Below, piece after piece: positions 24,614 through 33,884 of a stretch of DNA of 64,000 nt (position 1 is its first letter; every line of letters starts with the position of its first letter). A program made the translations under genes and the position numbers. A model generated the notes under the pieces. The model was not told the DNA's origin. It saw only the letters and a program-made list of their open reading frames with translations, and made no database searches. The stretch is taken from NCBI GenBank assembly GCA_964610315.1, contig CAZSVM010000003.1:48100-112099 (forward strand), written 5' to 3'. The DNA is from JAQVEM01 sp964610315. GTDB taxonomy: Bacteria > Actinomycetota > Humimicrobiia > Humimicrobiales > Humimicrobiaceae.

Positions 24614-26005
24614 TTAACTTTTTAATATTTCATCGGTAACTCTGGTAATATCTCCAGCACCCATCAATAGAACCATATCATTTTGTTTCATATTGATTTC
24701 AAGATATTCAGCTATATCCTTAAGTTTGGGGATATAAATTATCTTACTTCTAAAACCACTGTCTATCAGGTTATCCACCAATATTTTACCGGTAATACCA
24801 GGAATAGGCTGCTCACCTGAACCATATACGTCAGTAATAATCAAAATATCACCGGCATCGAAACAATCATTAAATTTATCTTTCAAACTGGCTAATCTCG
24901 AATATCTATGAGGCTGAAAAACTACAATTATTCTCTTGTTTTTTTCCTGGACAGCAGCTTCAAGAGTTGCTTTTACCTCCGAAGGATGATGGGCATAATC
25001 ATCAAAAATCAGGGCACCTTTCTTTTCTCCCCTTTTCTCGAATCGTCTCTTAACCCCGGTAAAGAACTTTAGTATATCGGCAGCTTTTTTCATATCCAGA
25101 TCCAATCCATAACATACGGCAAGAGCTGCCAGGCTATTTCTTACATTGTGAATGCCGGGTACATTCAATTTAATTTTCAATTTCTTTGTTTTTTCACCAC
25201 TGCTCATAACCAGCGTATAGGAAGAAGTAAAATTAGAAAATTTTATATTTTGAGCATAAATATAGTTTTTAGGATTAATTCCATAATATACGATTTTTCC
25301 ATCGCCGGGTTTAAAAATACTCCTAAGATAACTTTCGTCACCATTTATAATTACCAGACCCCCCGATTTAGTATTGGCCATAAATTTCTTGAAACTCTGC
25401 CTTATATCTTCGATGTCCTTATAAAAATCGAAATGATCACCTTCTATATTGGTAACCACACTTATAAACGGTTTGTATTTAAGGAAAGATCCATCACTCT
25501 CGCATGCCTCGGCAATCACAAACTCACCATTTCCATATCTGGCATTCGACCCCAGTTCATTCAACTCACCGCCAACCATTATAATCGGATCCAGTCCCAG
25601 ACCTCTAAAGATTAAAGCAACCATCGAGGTTGTAGTAGTTTTTCCATGAGTTCCGGAAATGGCTATACCTTTCCTGCTGTTCAGTATCCAGGCCAATATA
25701 TCCGAACGAGCAAGTAGGGGAATCTTCTTCTCCCTGGCAGCCATTATCTCCACATTATTATCAGGTATAGCTGCAGAATAAACCAACACATCTATCCCTT
25801 TGATATTTTCTTTGTTATGACCGATGAAGATTTTTATATCCTTACTTTTTAAAACATTGGTATAACGGGATTCCTTTATATCTGAACCGGAAACCTCAAA
25901 TCCCATCCCATGAAGTACCTGGGCTATGGCGCTCATCCCGGCCCCTCCTATGCCAACCAAAAATATTTTTTTACTCTTTTTTAAAATATCATTAAAATTA
26001 ATCAA
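24614..26005 (-). CDS. murC: UDP-N-acetylmuramate--L-alanine ligase
   Basis: Mur ligase adding the first L-Ala to UDP-MurNAc (463 residues). Visible: FLVGIGGAGMSAIAQVL, ATP site GTHGKTTTTSM, NIEGDHFDFY, and DDYAHHPSEVKATL with the C-terminal VFQPHRYSRL. The start is TTG at 26005, two bases after the murG stop, with GGAGAG positioned 5 bases upstream; no ATG fits without entering murG. All catalytic motifs are intact. Confidence 0.96.
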   Translation of the reverse strand: MINFNDILKKSKKIFLVGIGGAGMSAIAQVLHGMGFEVSGSDIKESRYTNVLKSKDIKIFIGHNKENIKGIDVLVYSAAIPDNNVEIMAAREKKIPLLARSDILAWILNSRKGIAISGTHGKTTTTSMVALIFRGLGLDPIIMVGGELNELGSNARYGNGEFVIAEACESDGSFLKYKPFISVVTNIEGDHFDFYKDIEDIRQSFKKFMANTKSGGLVIINGDESYLRSIFKPGDGKIVYYGINPKNYIYAQNIKFSNFTSSYTLVMSSGEKTKKLKIKLNVPGIHNVRNSLAALAVCYGLDLDMKKAADILKFFTGVKRRFEKRGEKKGALIFDDYAHHPSEVKATLEAAVQEKNKRIIVVFQPHRYSRLASLKDKFNDCFDAGDILIITDVYGSGEQPIPGITGKILVDNLIDSGFRSKIIYIPKLKDIAEYLEINMKQNDMVLLMGAGDITRVTDEILKS

Positions 26006-26006
26006 T

Positions 26007-27137
26007 CTAACTCTCCACAAGTTTAGCGGCAATTAGATCGGCACTGTCACCGGCAATATTTTTAATTCTTATACTCTTCATTTCTTTATATTTCTTCCAG
26101 TCATCTTTGGTAAGTATTTCTATAATCTCAAACAACTTCTTTTCGGTTAAATCTTTGTCCTCGATCATAATAGCTTTTCCCCTACCAACTAAAAAATTCG
26201 CATTATAGAATTGGTGGTTAGCTACGGCATAAGGGTAAGGTATAAGTATGGAAGGTATATTATATTCAATTATTTCGGATATAGTATTCGCTCCTGCTCT
26301 GGAAATTACCAGATCGGATATTTCATATATTTCATTCATTTCACTTATATATTCAAAAATTCTAAAAATCAATTTATCTTTGAATTCAATAATATTCTTT
26401 TTATTCTCCACTAAATACTGGTAGAAACGTTTTCCGGAAATAAGTAAAATCTGGATTTTACTACTACTTTCAAAGTAATCATACAAACCGGTGACCGCAT
26501 TATTTATCTTCTCCGCACCCAAACTTCCGCCAAAGGCAGCTATAGTAAATCTCCCTTTTTCCAGACCCCACCTCTTATATTCAGGTCTGATATTTTTTGT
26601 CTTTTTTATTATTTTTCTTAAGGGATTGCCGGTAAAAATTACCTTATCTTTTTTCACTCTCAGATATTTAGCGGTATCGCTAAAACTAATAAAAATGTAT
26701 CTGGCAAATCTGGAAAAAAAACTATTTAATCTCCCGGGGATATAATTCTGCTCATGCAAAGCTATTTTTACACCGGTAAAAATACCTGCCGAAAGAACAG
26801 GAGCACATATATAACCGCCCATACCCATTATTATATCAGGTTTAAACTTCAGTACTATCTTAAATGACTGAAAAAAACCAAGGATAAAAAAATAGAAAAA
26901 CTTTATGGTATTTAAAATTTTTCTTAACAAATTTACGTTTAAAACCAATCCGCAGGATTTAACCGTCCTATAATTCACATCATGCTGCGATAGGAGTTCT
27001 GCCCCCAGACCTCTTTCACTACCCACAAAAAGAATCTCGCACCATGGATAATTGTCTCTTATATATTCTATTACAGCCGAAGCGGGGTAAATATGACCAC
27101 CGGTTCCTCCGGCACATATTAATATCTTCTTTCTCAT
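26007..27137 (-). CDS. murG: Lipid II synthase MurG (GlcNAc transferase)
   Basis: A 376-residue GT28 enzyme transferring GlcNAc from UDP-GlcNAc to lipid I at the inner membrane. Seen: CAGGTGGHIYPA (acceptor phosphate loop), MGMGGYICAPV, FGGSLGAEKIN, and SRAGANTISEI with IPYPYAVANHQ of the UDP-GlcNAc site. Placement between ftsW and murC is canonical. Confidence 0.96.
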   Translation of the reverse strand: MRKKILICAGGTGGHIYPASAVIEYIRDNYPWCEILFVGSERGLGAELLSQHDVNYRTVKSCGLVLNVNLLRKILNTIKFFYFFILGFFQSFKIVLKFKPDIIMGMGGYICAPVLSAGIFTGVKIALHEQNYIPGRLNSFFSRFARYIFISFSDTAKYLRVKKDKVIFTGNPLRKIIKKTKNIRPEYKRWGLEKGRFTIAAFGGSLGAEKINNAVTGLYDYFESSSKIQILLISGKRFYQYLVENKKNIIEFKDKLIFRIFEYISEMNEIYEISDLVISRAGANTISEIIEYNIPSILIPYPYAVANHQFYNANFLVGRGKAIMIEDKDLTEKKLFEIIEILTKDDWKKYKEMKSIRIKNIAGDSADLIAAKLVES

Positions 27138-27172
27138 TTGGCCTGTCCGTTGTCTTAAAATTTAATTCTATT

Positions 27173-28402
27173 TCAATTATTTTCGTTTATCTGTTCCCCA
27201 TTACGGTTAGTTACTCCGGATGACGCACTATTTCTGGATATGTTTAACAGTATACCTGCTACCACCATATTAACAAAAAGTGATGAACCTCCGGAACTTA
27301 TAAAAGGTAAAGTTAAGCCGGTAACTGGAGCCAGACCGATAACCACAAAAATATTAATTATAGCCGGTATAATTATAATACCGGTAAGGCCTGCCGCCAT
27401 TATTCTGCTAAAATAATCTTTTGCTCTGATGCAAACCCTTATGCCAAAAAACATAAAAAGAATAAATAGAACTACTACCAGAATAGTACCTACCAATCCT
27501 AATTCCTCGCCAATTATAGCGAAAATAAAATCAGTATGTGCCTCAGGCAGATAAGAGTATTTTTGTATGCTGTTACCCAGGCCTACTCCGGTTAAATTCC
27601 CGGAACCCAATGCAATCAATGATTGAGATATCTGAAAATTGACTCCTCCTCCTTCTGAGGTTCCTCTGATAAAAGCAAGAAGCCTTTCTCTCCGGTAATC
27701 TTCTAAAAATAAGTAACCAACTGTTACTGCCAACCCCATAAAACCCAGTCCAAATAAATGTTTGAACCTTACTCCTCCTATAAATAGAACAATAAAAGCA
27801 ATTAGCCAGATAACCACTACCGATCCCAGGTCAGGCTCAAGAAATATCAAAATGGTAACCACACATAAAATAAAAAAGGATGGAAAAATTAAATTTCTAA
27901 TACGCCTGCCGTATCTGTATTTGCGATCAAGAGTATCGCAGAATAAAAAAACCAAAGCTATTTTTGCAAACTCGGAAGGTTGTATATTAAAAAACCATAA
28001 GTCCAGCCATCTTTTAGAGCCACCGGCTTCTATTCCAAAACCAGGGATAAGAATCAGAGCAAGCAGTCCTATCAGTATCAGTATTATAAAATTGGTAAAT
28101 TTTTGATATCTACGGTAATTTATTCTTGAAACCAGAATAAAAAAGCCAAAAGATACCACCCACCAGATTATTTGCCTTCTGATAAACCAGTAGGGGTCAC
28201 TAAAATACCTCTCTCCAACGGATATAGAAGAACTTGATACCATTATCAGGCCAATTATTGATAATATAAGAGTTAAAATAAACAGAAAATAATACCCTAT
28301 ATCCACTTTTAAAAAATTGTATCTTCTGATGTTACTTTCCTCTTCCATATACCTTTCACTTTCCGGCCAGTATTCCCTTTTTCTTATATTTGTTTCCGAC
28401 AT
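27173..28402 (-). CDS. ftsW: SEDS peptidoglycan polymerase FtsW
   Basis: A 409-residue SEDS glycosyltransferase with about ten membrane helices that polymerises lipid II at the septum, paired with FtsI. Motifs: RRQIIWWVVSFG, QPSEFAKIALV, FLEPDLGSVVVIW (with the catalytic Asp), TDFIFAIIGEELG and the C-terminal LPFISSGGSSL. It lies between murD and murG; ftsI is a few genes upstream. Confidence 0.95.
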   Translation of the reverse strand: MSETNIRKREYWPESERYMEEESNIRRYNFLKVDIGYYFLFILTLILSIIGLIMVSSSSISVGERYFSDPYWFIRRQIIWWVVSFGFFILVSRINYRRYQKFTNFIILILIGLLALILIPGFGIEAGGSKRWLDLWFFNIQPSEFAKIALVFLFCDTLDRKYRYGRRIRNLIFPSFFILCVVTILIFLEPDLGSVVVIWLIAFIVLFIGGVRFKHLFGLGFMGLAVTVGYLFLEDYRRERLLAFIRGTSEGGGVNFQISQSLIALGSGNLTGVGLGNSIQKYSYLPEAHTDFIFAIIGEELGLVGTILVVVLFILFMFFGIRVCIRAKDYFSRIMAAGLTGIIIIPAIINIFVVIGLAPVTGLTLPFISSGGSSLFVNMVVAGILLNISRNSASSGVTNRNGEQINENN

Positions 28403-28408
28403 ATCACT

Positions 28409-29857
28409 TCATTCTTTCTGAAGTACCAGGCTTTTGAATTTATTTCCCCTCTCCTTATAATCTTTAAACATATCCATACTGGCACAGGCTGGAGAAAGCA
28501 TTAATACCTCACCTGGTTTTGCAACTTCAAATCCCTTTTCGATCGCAGCTTCAAGAGTTCTACATTTAAATATTTTGTAATCATATCCACCTTTTACTAT
28601 CCGTCCATAAATTTTACCGGCGGATTCTCCGATTAAAATCAGATTTTTAATTTTTTTATTTAAAACACCAATCAACTCACCAAAATCCATATTCTTATCT
28701 TTACCACCCATAATTAGTGTAACTTCCCTGCTAAAATCGTTAAGAGCTGCTATTGTGGCATCAGGATTGGTTGATTTCGAATCATTAAGACACCTTATTC
28801 CTTTTATATCACCCAGATACTCCATTCTATGGTCCAGAGGTTTGAAATTTCGTATTGTTTTTTCGATATTTTTTATATTTACACCCAACAGTATAGCGGA
28901 GGCAGTAGAAGCCATTATATTGGATATATTATGCCTACCCTTTAGAATAGAGTTTTTTATATTTATTTTTCCTTTACCGTCCCCAATCCGGTAAAAGATA
29001 CTTTCGTCTTTATAGAAAAGATCAATTCCCTTTTTTTCATTCAGGCTATATTTTATGATTTTGGGCAGCTGATTTTGCCTGGCCGGGATAACCCGGATAT
29101 TTTTATCGATATACCGATCATCAGCATTAATGACTGCCCAATTGTTTTTATCCTGGTTCATCATTATTTTTAATTTCAGATTGACATAGTCCTGAAAAGT
29201 CCTATGCCTGTCCATATGATCACTGGTTATATTCAATATTACGCTGATATAAGGTTTGAATTCATATATCCTCTCCAGCTGAAAACTGCTGATTTCTATT
29301 ACCCTGATTAAATCTTCAGGCGGTATATCACTATGGGAAACTTCGTTTGTATCACCGATATATATGGTATCAATTAAAGGCAGGCCCACATTTCCACAAA
29401 CAATGCTATTTTTTCCGGAATCATTAAGAATTTTACCTATTAATGTGACTACCGTTGTTTTTCCATTGGTACCGGTTACCGCTATGGTTTTATTTTTTTC
29501 CTTATCACTCATAAGTCTCCAGGCAAGTTCCGGCTCACTCCAGACAGGAATTTTATTTTTTTCAACAAACTTAATTACAGGAATACTGCCCGGAACTCCA
29601 GGGCTGGTTATTACCAGATCTATTTTCTTTAAAATCTCTTTTTCAGGTATATCCTTACCCAATATTATTTTTAGATTATTGCTATTTATGTGTTGATTTT
29701 CTTTAAATATATTTTCCAGATCCAGTTCAGGATTACTATCTACTGCAGTCAGGGAAGAACATAAATTATGAATTTTTTCTATTACCGAAATTCCTGTTTT
29801 TCCAAGGCCAATTACCAGCAAATTTTTATTTTTTAAAAAATCGGTTTGTTTATCCAT
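28409..29857 (-). CDS. murD: UDP-N-acetylmuramoylalanine--D-glutamate ligase
   Basis: A 482-residue Mur ligase adding D-Glu. Seen: VIGLGKTGISVI at the N-terminus, AVTGTNGKTTVVTL ATP site, ITSDHMDRHRTFQDY, HNISNIMASTASAIL and the C-terminal IMGGKDKNMDF and SPACASMDMFKDYKERG elements diagnostic for MurD. Follows mraY in the cluster with a 4-base gap. Confidence 0.96.
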   Translation of the reverse strand: MDKQTDFLKNKNLLVIGLGKTGISVIEKIHNLCSSLTAVDSNPELDLENIFKENQHINSNNLKIILGKDIPEKEILKKIDLVITSPGVPGSIPVIKFVEKNKIPVWSEPELAWRLMSDKEKNKTIAVTGTNGKTTVVTLIGKILNDSGKNSIVCGNVGLPLIDTIYIGDTNEVSHSDIPPEDLIRVIEISSFQLERIYEFKPYISVILNITSDHMDRHRTFQDYVNLKLKIMMNQDKNNWAVINADDRYIDKNIRVIPARQNQLPKIIKYSLNEKKGIDLFYKDESIFYRIGDGKGKINIKNSILKGRHNISNIMASTASAILLGVNIKNIEKTIRNFKPLDHRMEYLGDIKGIRCLNDSKSTNPDATIAALNDFSREVTLIMGGKDKNMDFGELIGVLNKKIKNLILIGESAGKIYGRIVKGGYDYKIFKCRTLEAAIEKGFEVAKPGEVLMLSPACASMDMFKDYKERGNKFKSLVLQKE

Positions 29858-29861
29858 CTTT

Positions 29862-30875
29862 TCAGTCTATAAATTTTAGATAATAAATAAAAAATCCTAC
29901 TCCCGCAAACAACATAGATACAATCCAGAATCTTATAATAATCTTAATTTCAGGCCATCCAAGAAGTTCGAAATGATGATGGATGGGAGCCATTTTAAAT
30001 ACTCTTCTTTTAAACATTTTAAACCATAAAACCTGAATTATTACCGATAATGTTTCAATTACAAAAAGCCCTCCAATCACCACCAGCAAAATTTCCTGTT
30101 TTAAAATTATAGCTACCGCGGCTATCAGACCCCCCAGTCCAAAGGAACCGGTATCCCCCATAAAAATTTCAGCCGGAGCCGTATTCCACCATAAAAATCC
30201 TATACAGGCAGCCAGCGTTCCTCCGCTTACTACTGCAATATCAACTGCATAAGGGATGTCCAGTACGGACCACTCCAAAAAGGCAATAAAACTGAATACA
30301 GCCAAAACAATCGATGAAGTTCCTGCCGCCAATCCGTCAAGGCCGTCAGTCAAATTAACAGCATTGGTGGTGCTTATTATGATAAGTACCACAATGGCAT
30401 AATACCAGTTCCCCAGTTCGGCTTTTATATTGGTAAAGGGTATGCTTATATAGGTATCGATATGGAGTAAATATTTTGAAAATAATACAAAATATAAACA
30501 AACTATAACCAGGAGAGATATCTTTACCCACCATCTTAAACCAAGAGATCTCTGCATTTTTAGTGCCATATAATCATCGATAAACCCTATCAAACTGCAC
30601 AGCAGCAGTATGGAAATAACAAATATACCCTCCATGCTGTAAACTTCATGCCTATAATACTTAACCAGGCTTACCACCACAAATGCAGTTATTGAAGAAA
30701 ACACAAATATCAATCCGCCCATAGTTGGAGTCCCTGTTTTGACGGAATGGGTTCGGGGACCATCTATCCGGATTCTTTCTCCAATTTTTTTATCTTTTTG
30801 AAATTTTATAAACAGGGGTGTTATCAGCAGTGACATCAAGCCCCCGATTATAATCGATAAAAATATCCAGGTCAT
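29862..30875 (-). CDS. mraY: Phospho-N-acetylmuramoyl-pentapeptide transferase
   Basis: A 337-residue membrane enzyme moving phospho-MurNAc-pentapeptide to undecaprenyl phosphate (lipid I). Seen: GTPTMGGLIFV, FIDDYMAL, TTNAVNLTDGLDGLAAG (catalytic Asp pair), FMGDTGSFGLGG and the magnesium-site APIHHHFELLGW. About ten membrane helices. Gene order murF-mraY-murD is conserved. Confidence 0.97.
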   Translation of the reverse strand: MTWIFLSIIIGGLMSLLITPLFIKFQKDKKIGERIRIDGPRTHSVKTGTPTMGGLIFVFSSITAFVVVSLVKYYRHEVYSMEGIFVISILLLCSLIGFIDDYMALKMQRSLGLRWWVKISLLVIVCLYFVLFSKYLLHIDTYISIPFTNIKAELGNWYYAIVVLIIISTTNAVNLTDGLDGLAAGTSSIVLAVFSFIAFLEWSVLDIPYAVDIAVVSGGTLAACIGFLWWNTAPAEIFMGDTGSFGLGGLIAAVAIILKQEILLVVIGGLFVIETLSVIIQVLWFKMFKRRVFKMAPIHHHFELLGWPEIKIIIRFWIVSMLFAGVGFFIYYLKFID

Positions 30876-30889
30876 ATATTAGTTCCTAT

Positions 30890-32320
30890 CTATATCAATT
30901 TGATAATGTCCTCCATTTTTTTTGCTCTGGAGCCTTTTATCAGGATTAAATCTCCAGGTTTAAGCAAATTGCCTAACTTTTTACTTAATTCCTCTTTACT
31001 CTTAAAATAATAGGATCGGTTTTTACCTTTTTCAAAATTACCGCTGCTTATATAACCATCATATGTACTTTCAGCAAAATCGCCTACGGCTATTAATGTA
31101 TCAACTTTTTTCTTAGATAAATAACAGCCGATCTCTTCATGAAGTCTGGAGGAATCAGTCCCCAGCTCCAGCATATCTCCAAGTATGGCTACGCTTCTTA
31201 TATTTCTCTTTTTTGAAATTAAAACCAGAGTGTCAATGGCTCTTTTAACGGAGAGAGGATTTGCATTATAACAATCATCTATAATTATTTTATCTCTCCT
31301 CTTTACGATTTCCATCCTGGAACTTTCCACAACTGCCTCTTCGATTCCTGATCTGACGGTACTACTGTTTATACCCGAATATAAACTTATTGCCGCTGCA
31401 CAGCAGGCATTATATATATGATGATAACCGGGAATATTTAATTGTATATTGGCAACCTTTTTATGATCATTGAATAAATCAAACCTGAACCTGCCCACAC
31501 TATCCATATCTTCCTCTACAAAATTAAATGTAATATCATTATCTCTGCCAAATTTTATAATCCTGCAGTTAACCTTTTTTTCTATTAAGTTACTATATTC
31601 ATTGTCATTATTTAAAAATAGAACTCCTTTATTTTCGGTAAGTATTTCCGCTATTTCTGCTTTGGCTTCTGCTATTTCCCTTAAATCACTAAAAAAAGCC
31701 ATATGTGATTCTCCCACGGTGGTAACGGCTCCTATATTTAAATTACACATGTCCGAAAGTAATTTTATCTGACCCCTGCCTCTCATTCCCAGTTCGGCAA
31801 TAAAAAAATCAGTCCCGCTATCGATGTCCAGAATCGATTTGGAAACCCCAATTTCAGTATTATAATTTTTAGGAGTAAATTCAACTTTATACTCCTTACT
31901 TAATATACTTACCAGGAAATTTTTAGTAGTAGTTTTACCCGCACTCCCGGTAACACCTATAACCGTTGGGCTGAACCTGCGTATATAATTGTATGCAATA
32001 TTTTCCAGAAAAGTTAAGTTGCTGCACGATTCAAGAATTATAAAATCATTCAAATTACTAACTTTTATATTTTTGCTCCATAACTCTAATTTCCGGATAT
32101 ACCTGGATTCAAATACAAAACCGCCGGCTTTCTTCTCCAGGGCTGACTCAATAAAGTGATGGCCGTCATAGTTATCACCGATAAGGGGGATAAAAAAATC
32201 TTTTTCTTTTATGGTCCTGGAATCCGTAGAAATGTTGTAAATATATTTCTCCGCATTTCCCGAAACCAATCTGCAGTTTGTCCAGGACAATATATCTTTC
32301 ACCTGTACTTTTTCTTTCAT
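30890..32320 (-). CDS. murF: UDP-MurNAc-tripeptide--D-Ala-D-Ala ligase
   Basis: A 476-residue Mur ligase adding D-Ala-D-Ala. Seen: STDSRTIKEKDFFIPL, GVTGSAGKTTTKNFL (ATP site), FTPKNYNTEIGV, FIAELGMRGRGQI and DDCYNANPLS, followed by AILGDMLELG; all are MurF hallmarks. The ATG at 32320 overlaps the murE TGA (ATGA) and is preferred over a reading six residues longer. Confidence 0.96.
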   Translation of the reverse strand: MKEKVQVKDILSWTNCRLVSGNAEKYIYNISTDSRTIKEKDFFIPLIGDNYDGHHFIESALEKKAGGFVFESRYIRKLELWSKNIKVSNLNDFIILESCSNLTFLENIAYNYIRRFSPTVIGVTGSAGKTTTKNFLVSILSKEYKVEFTPKNYNTEIGVSKSILDIDSGTDFFIAELGMRGRGQIKLLSDMCNLNIGAVTTVGESHMAFFSDLREIAEAKAEIAEILTENKGVLFLNNDNEYSNLIEKKVNCRIIKFGRDNDITFNFVEEDMDSVGRFRFDLFNDHKKVANIQLNIPGYHHIYNACCAAAISLYSGINSSTVRSGIEEAVVESSRMEIVKRRDKIIIDDCYNANPLSVKRAIDTLVLISKKRNIRSVAILGDMLELGTDSSRLHEEIGCYLSKKKVDTLIAVGDFAESTYDGYISSGNFEKGKNRSYYFKSKEELSKKLGNLLKPGDLILIKGSRAKKMEDIIKLI

Positions 32321-33801
32321 TTTTTTTGAGCTACCCATTCCTTAACTATTTTCCAATCACAAAACGGTATCCTGTAATTTTTGAATTCCTGGTAATTCTC
32401 ATGACCTTTACCTGCTATTATAACCATATCACTTTCTCCGGCCATCTCCAGAGCCCTGAATATTGCCTTCTTTCTGTCAATTTCCTTGATATATTCTTTA
32501 ATATGAGAATCCACCAGTCCCTCTTCTATCATATCTATTATGGAAGCCGGTCTTTCACATCTTGGATTATCCGAAGTTATAATGGTGTAATCAGCATATT
32601 GACCTGAAATCCGGCCCATTATTTTCCTTTTTTTCTGGTCACGATTACCACCGCACCCAAAAACCGATATTATCTTTCCGCCCGGTTTTAGTGTTTGACG
32701 AGCAGTCCGCAGCACATTTTCCAGCCCATCAGGGGTATGGGCATAATCCACTATTACCGTAAATTTCCCATTGGAATATACTTTTTCAAACCTGCCTTTT
32801 ACTCCATGCATCAAACTGATACCTTCTTTTACATAATCGCTTTTTATATCCATATCGATACATACACCGGCAGCAGCCAGAATATTATAGATATTAAAAA
32901 ATCCGCATAGCGGAGAGGATATAGCCAGTCTCAATCCATCTGAAGTATTTATAACCATTTTAATTCCTGAAATTGAATTTTTAATGTCAGTGGGCCAGAT
33001 GTTTGCCTTATCCGGTTTCAGGGAATAAGATATCTTTTTTAAATCAGTTGTTTTTAAAATCTCTTTTCCATATCTATCATCGATATTTACCACTGCTTTT
33101 TCCCCGCCGTATATACTCCTGCTTTCTTTTAGAAATAATTTCCTTTTGGCATTAAAATAACTTTTCATATCCTTATGATAATCCAGATGATCCTGTGAAA
33201 GATTGGTAAACACAAAATAATCAAATTTAAGATAATCGATCCTGTGTAAATCTATGGAATGAGAAGATATCTCCATACAGACAGCATCAACTTTTTTTTG
33301 TCTGCTTTTATCAAAAAAATTATTAAGATCGATTGATTCCGGTGTAGTACGGTCAAAGGAAACTCTACTTCCGTCTAAAAAGGACTCTACGGTAGTAATC
33401 AGTGAAGTTTTAATCCCCGCACTTTTTAAAATGGAATCTATCAGGTAACAGGTAGTGGTCTTCCCATTGGTTCCAGTAATCCCAATTAGTTTAAAAGATC
33501 GGGTAGGGTCTTTATAAAAATTTCTGCATAAAATAGGTAATGCTTCCCTGGTATTATTAACTATAATCTGGGTAACCAGGGAATGTACATCTACTTTCTT
33601 CTGTACCATCAGCCCCACAGCACCGGCAGAAACTGCTTCTTTTACAAAATTATGCCCATCATACTTAAAACCTTCTACAGCAACAAACAAGCTTCCTCTG
33701 AGCATATTCCTGGAATCCATGGAAATATTTTTAATTTCGGTATCAGCGCTTCCGTAAATTTCTTTATAATTTATTTCTTTTAATAAATTCTTTAGTCTCA
33801 T
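32317..33801 (-). CDS. murE: UDP-MurNAc-dipeptide--meso-diaminopimelate ligase
   Basis: A 494-residue Mur ligase adding the third stem residue. Seen: SMDSRNMLRGSLFVA, GITGTNGKTTTCYL, EISSHSIDLHRID, DYAHTPDGLENVL and SDNPRCERP. The DNPR motif marks meso-diaminopimelate specificity; lysine enzymes differ there. The ribosome site AAAGG lies 6 bases before the ATG. The predicted peptidoglycan is therefore DAP-type. Confidence 0.96.
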   Translation of the reverse strand: MRLKNLLKEINYKEIYGSADTEIKNISMDSRNMLRGSLFVAVEGFKYDGHNFVKEAVSAGAVGLMVQKKVDVHSLVTQIIVNNTREALPILCRNFYKDPTRSFKLIGITGTNGKTTTCYLIDSILKSAGIKTSLITTVESFLDGSRVSFDRTTPESIDLNNFFDKSRQKKVDAVCMEISSHSIDLHRIDYLKFDYFVFTNLSQDHLDYHKDMKSYFNAKRKLFLKESRSIYGGEKAVVNIDDRYGKEILKTTDLKKISYSLKPDKANIWPTDIKNSISGIKMVINTSDGLRLAISSPLCGFFNIYNILAAAGVCIDMDIKSDYVKEGISLMHGVKGRFEKVYSNGKFTVIVDYAHTPDGLENVLRTARQTLKPGGKIISVFGCGGNRDQKKRKIMGRISGQYADYTIITSDNPRCERPASIIDMIEEGLVDSHIKEYIKEIDRKKAIFRALEMAGESDMVIIAGKGHENYQEFKNYRIPFCDWKIVKEWVAQKK

Positions 33802-33884
33802 TTTACCTTTAAAATAGACATCAATATTACCGGTTATTTATTACCAGCAAATTTTCAAATTATGTATATACCTGCCTGCCACCC

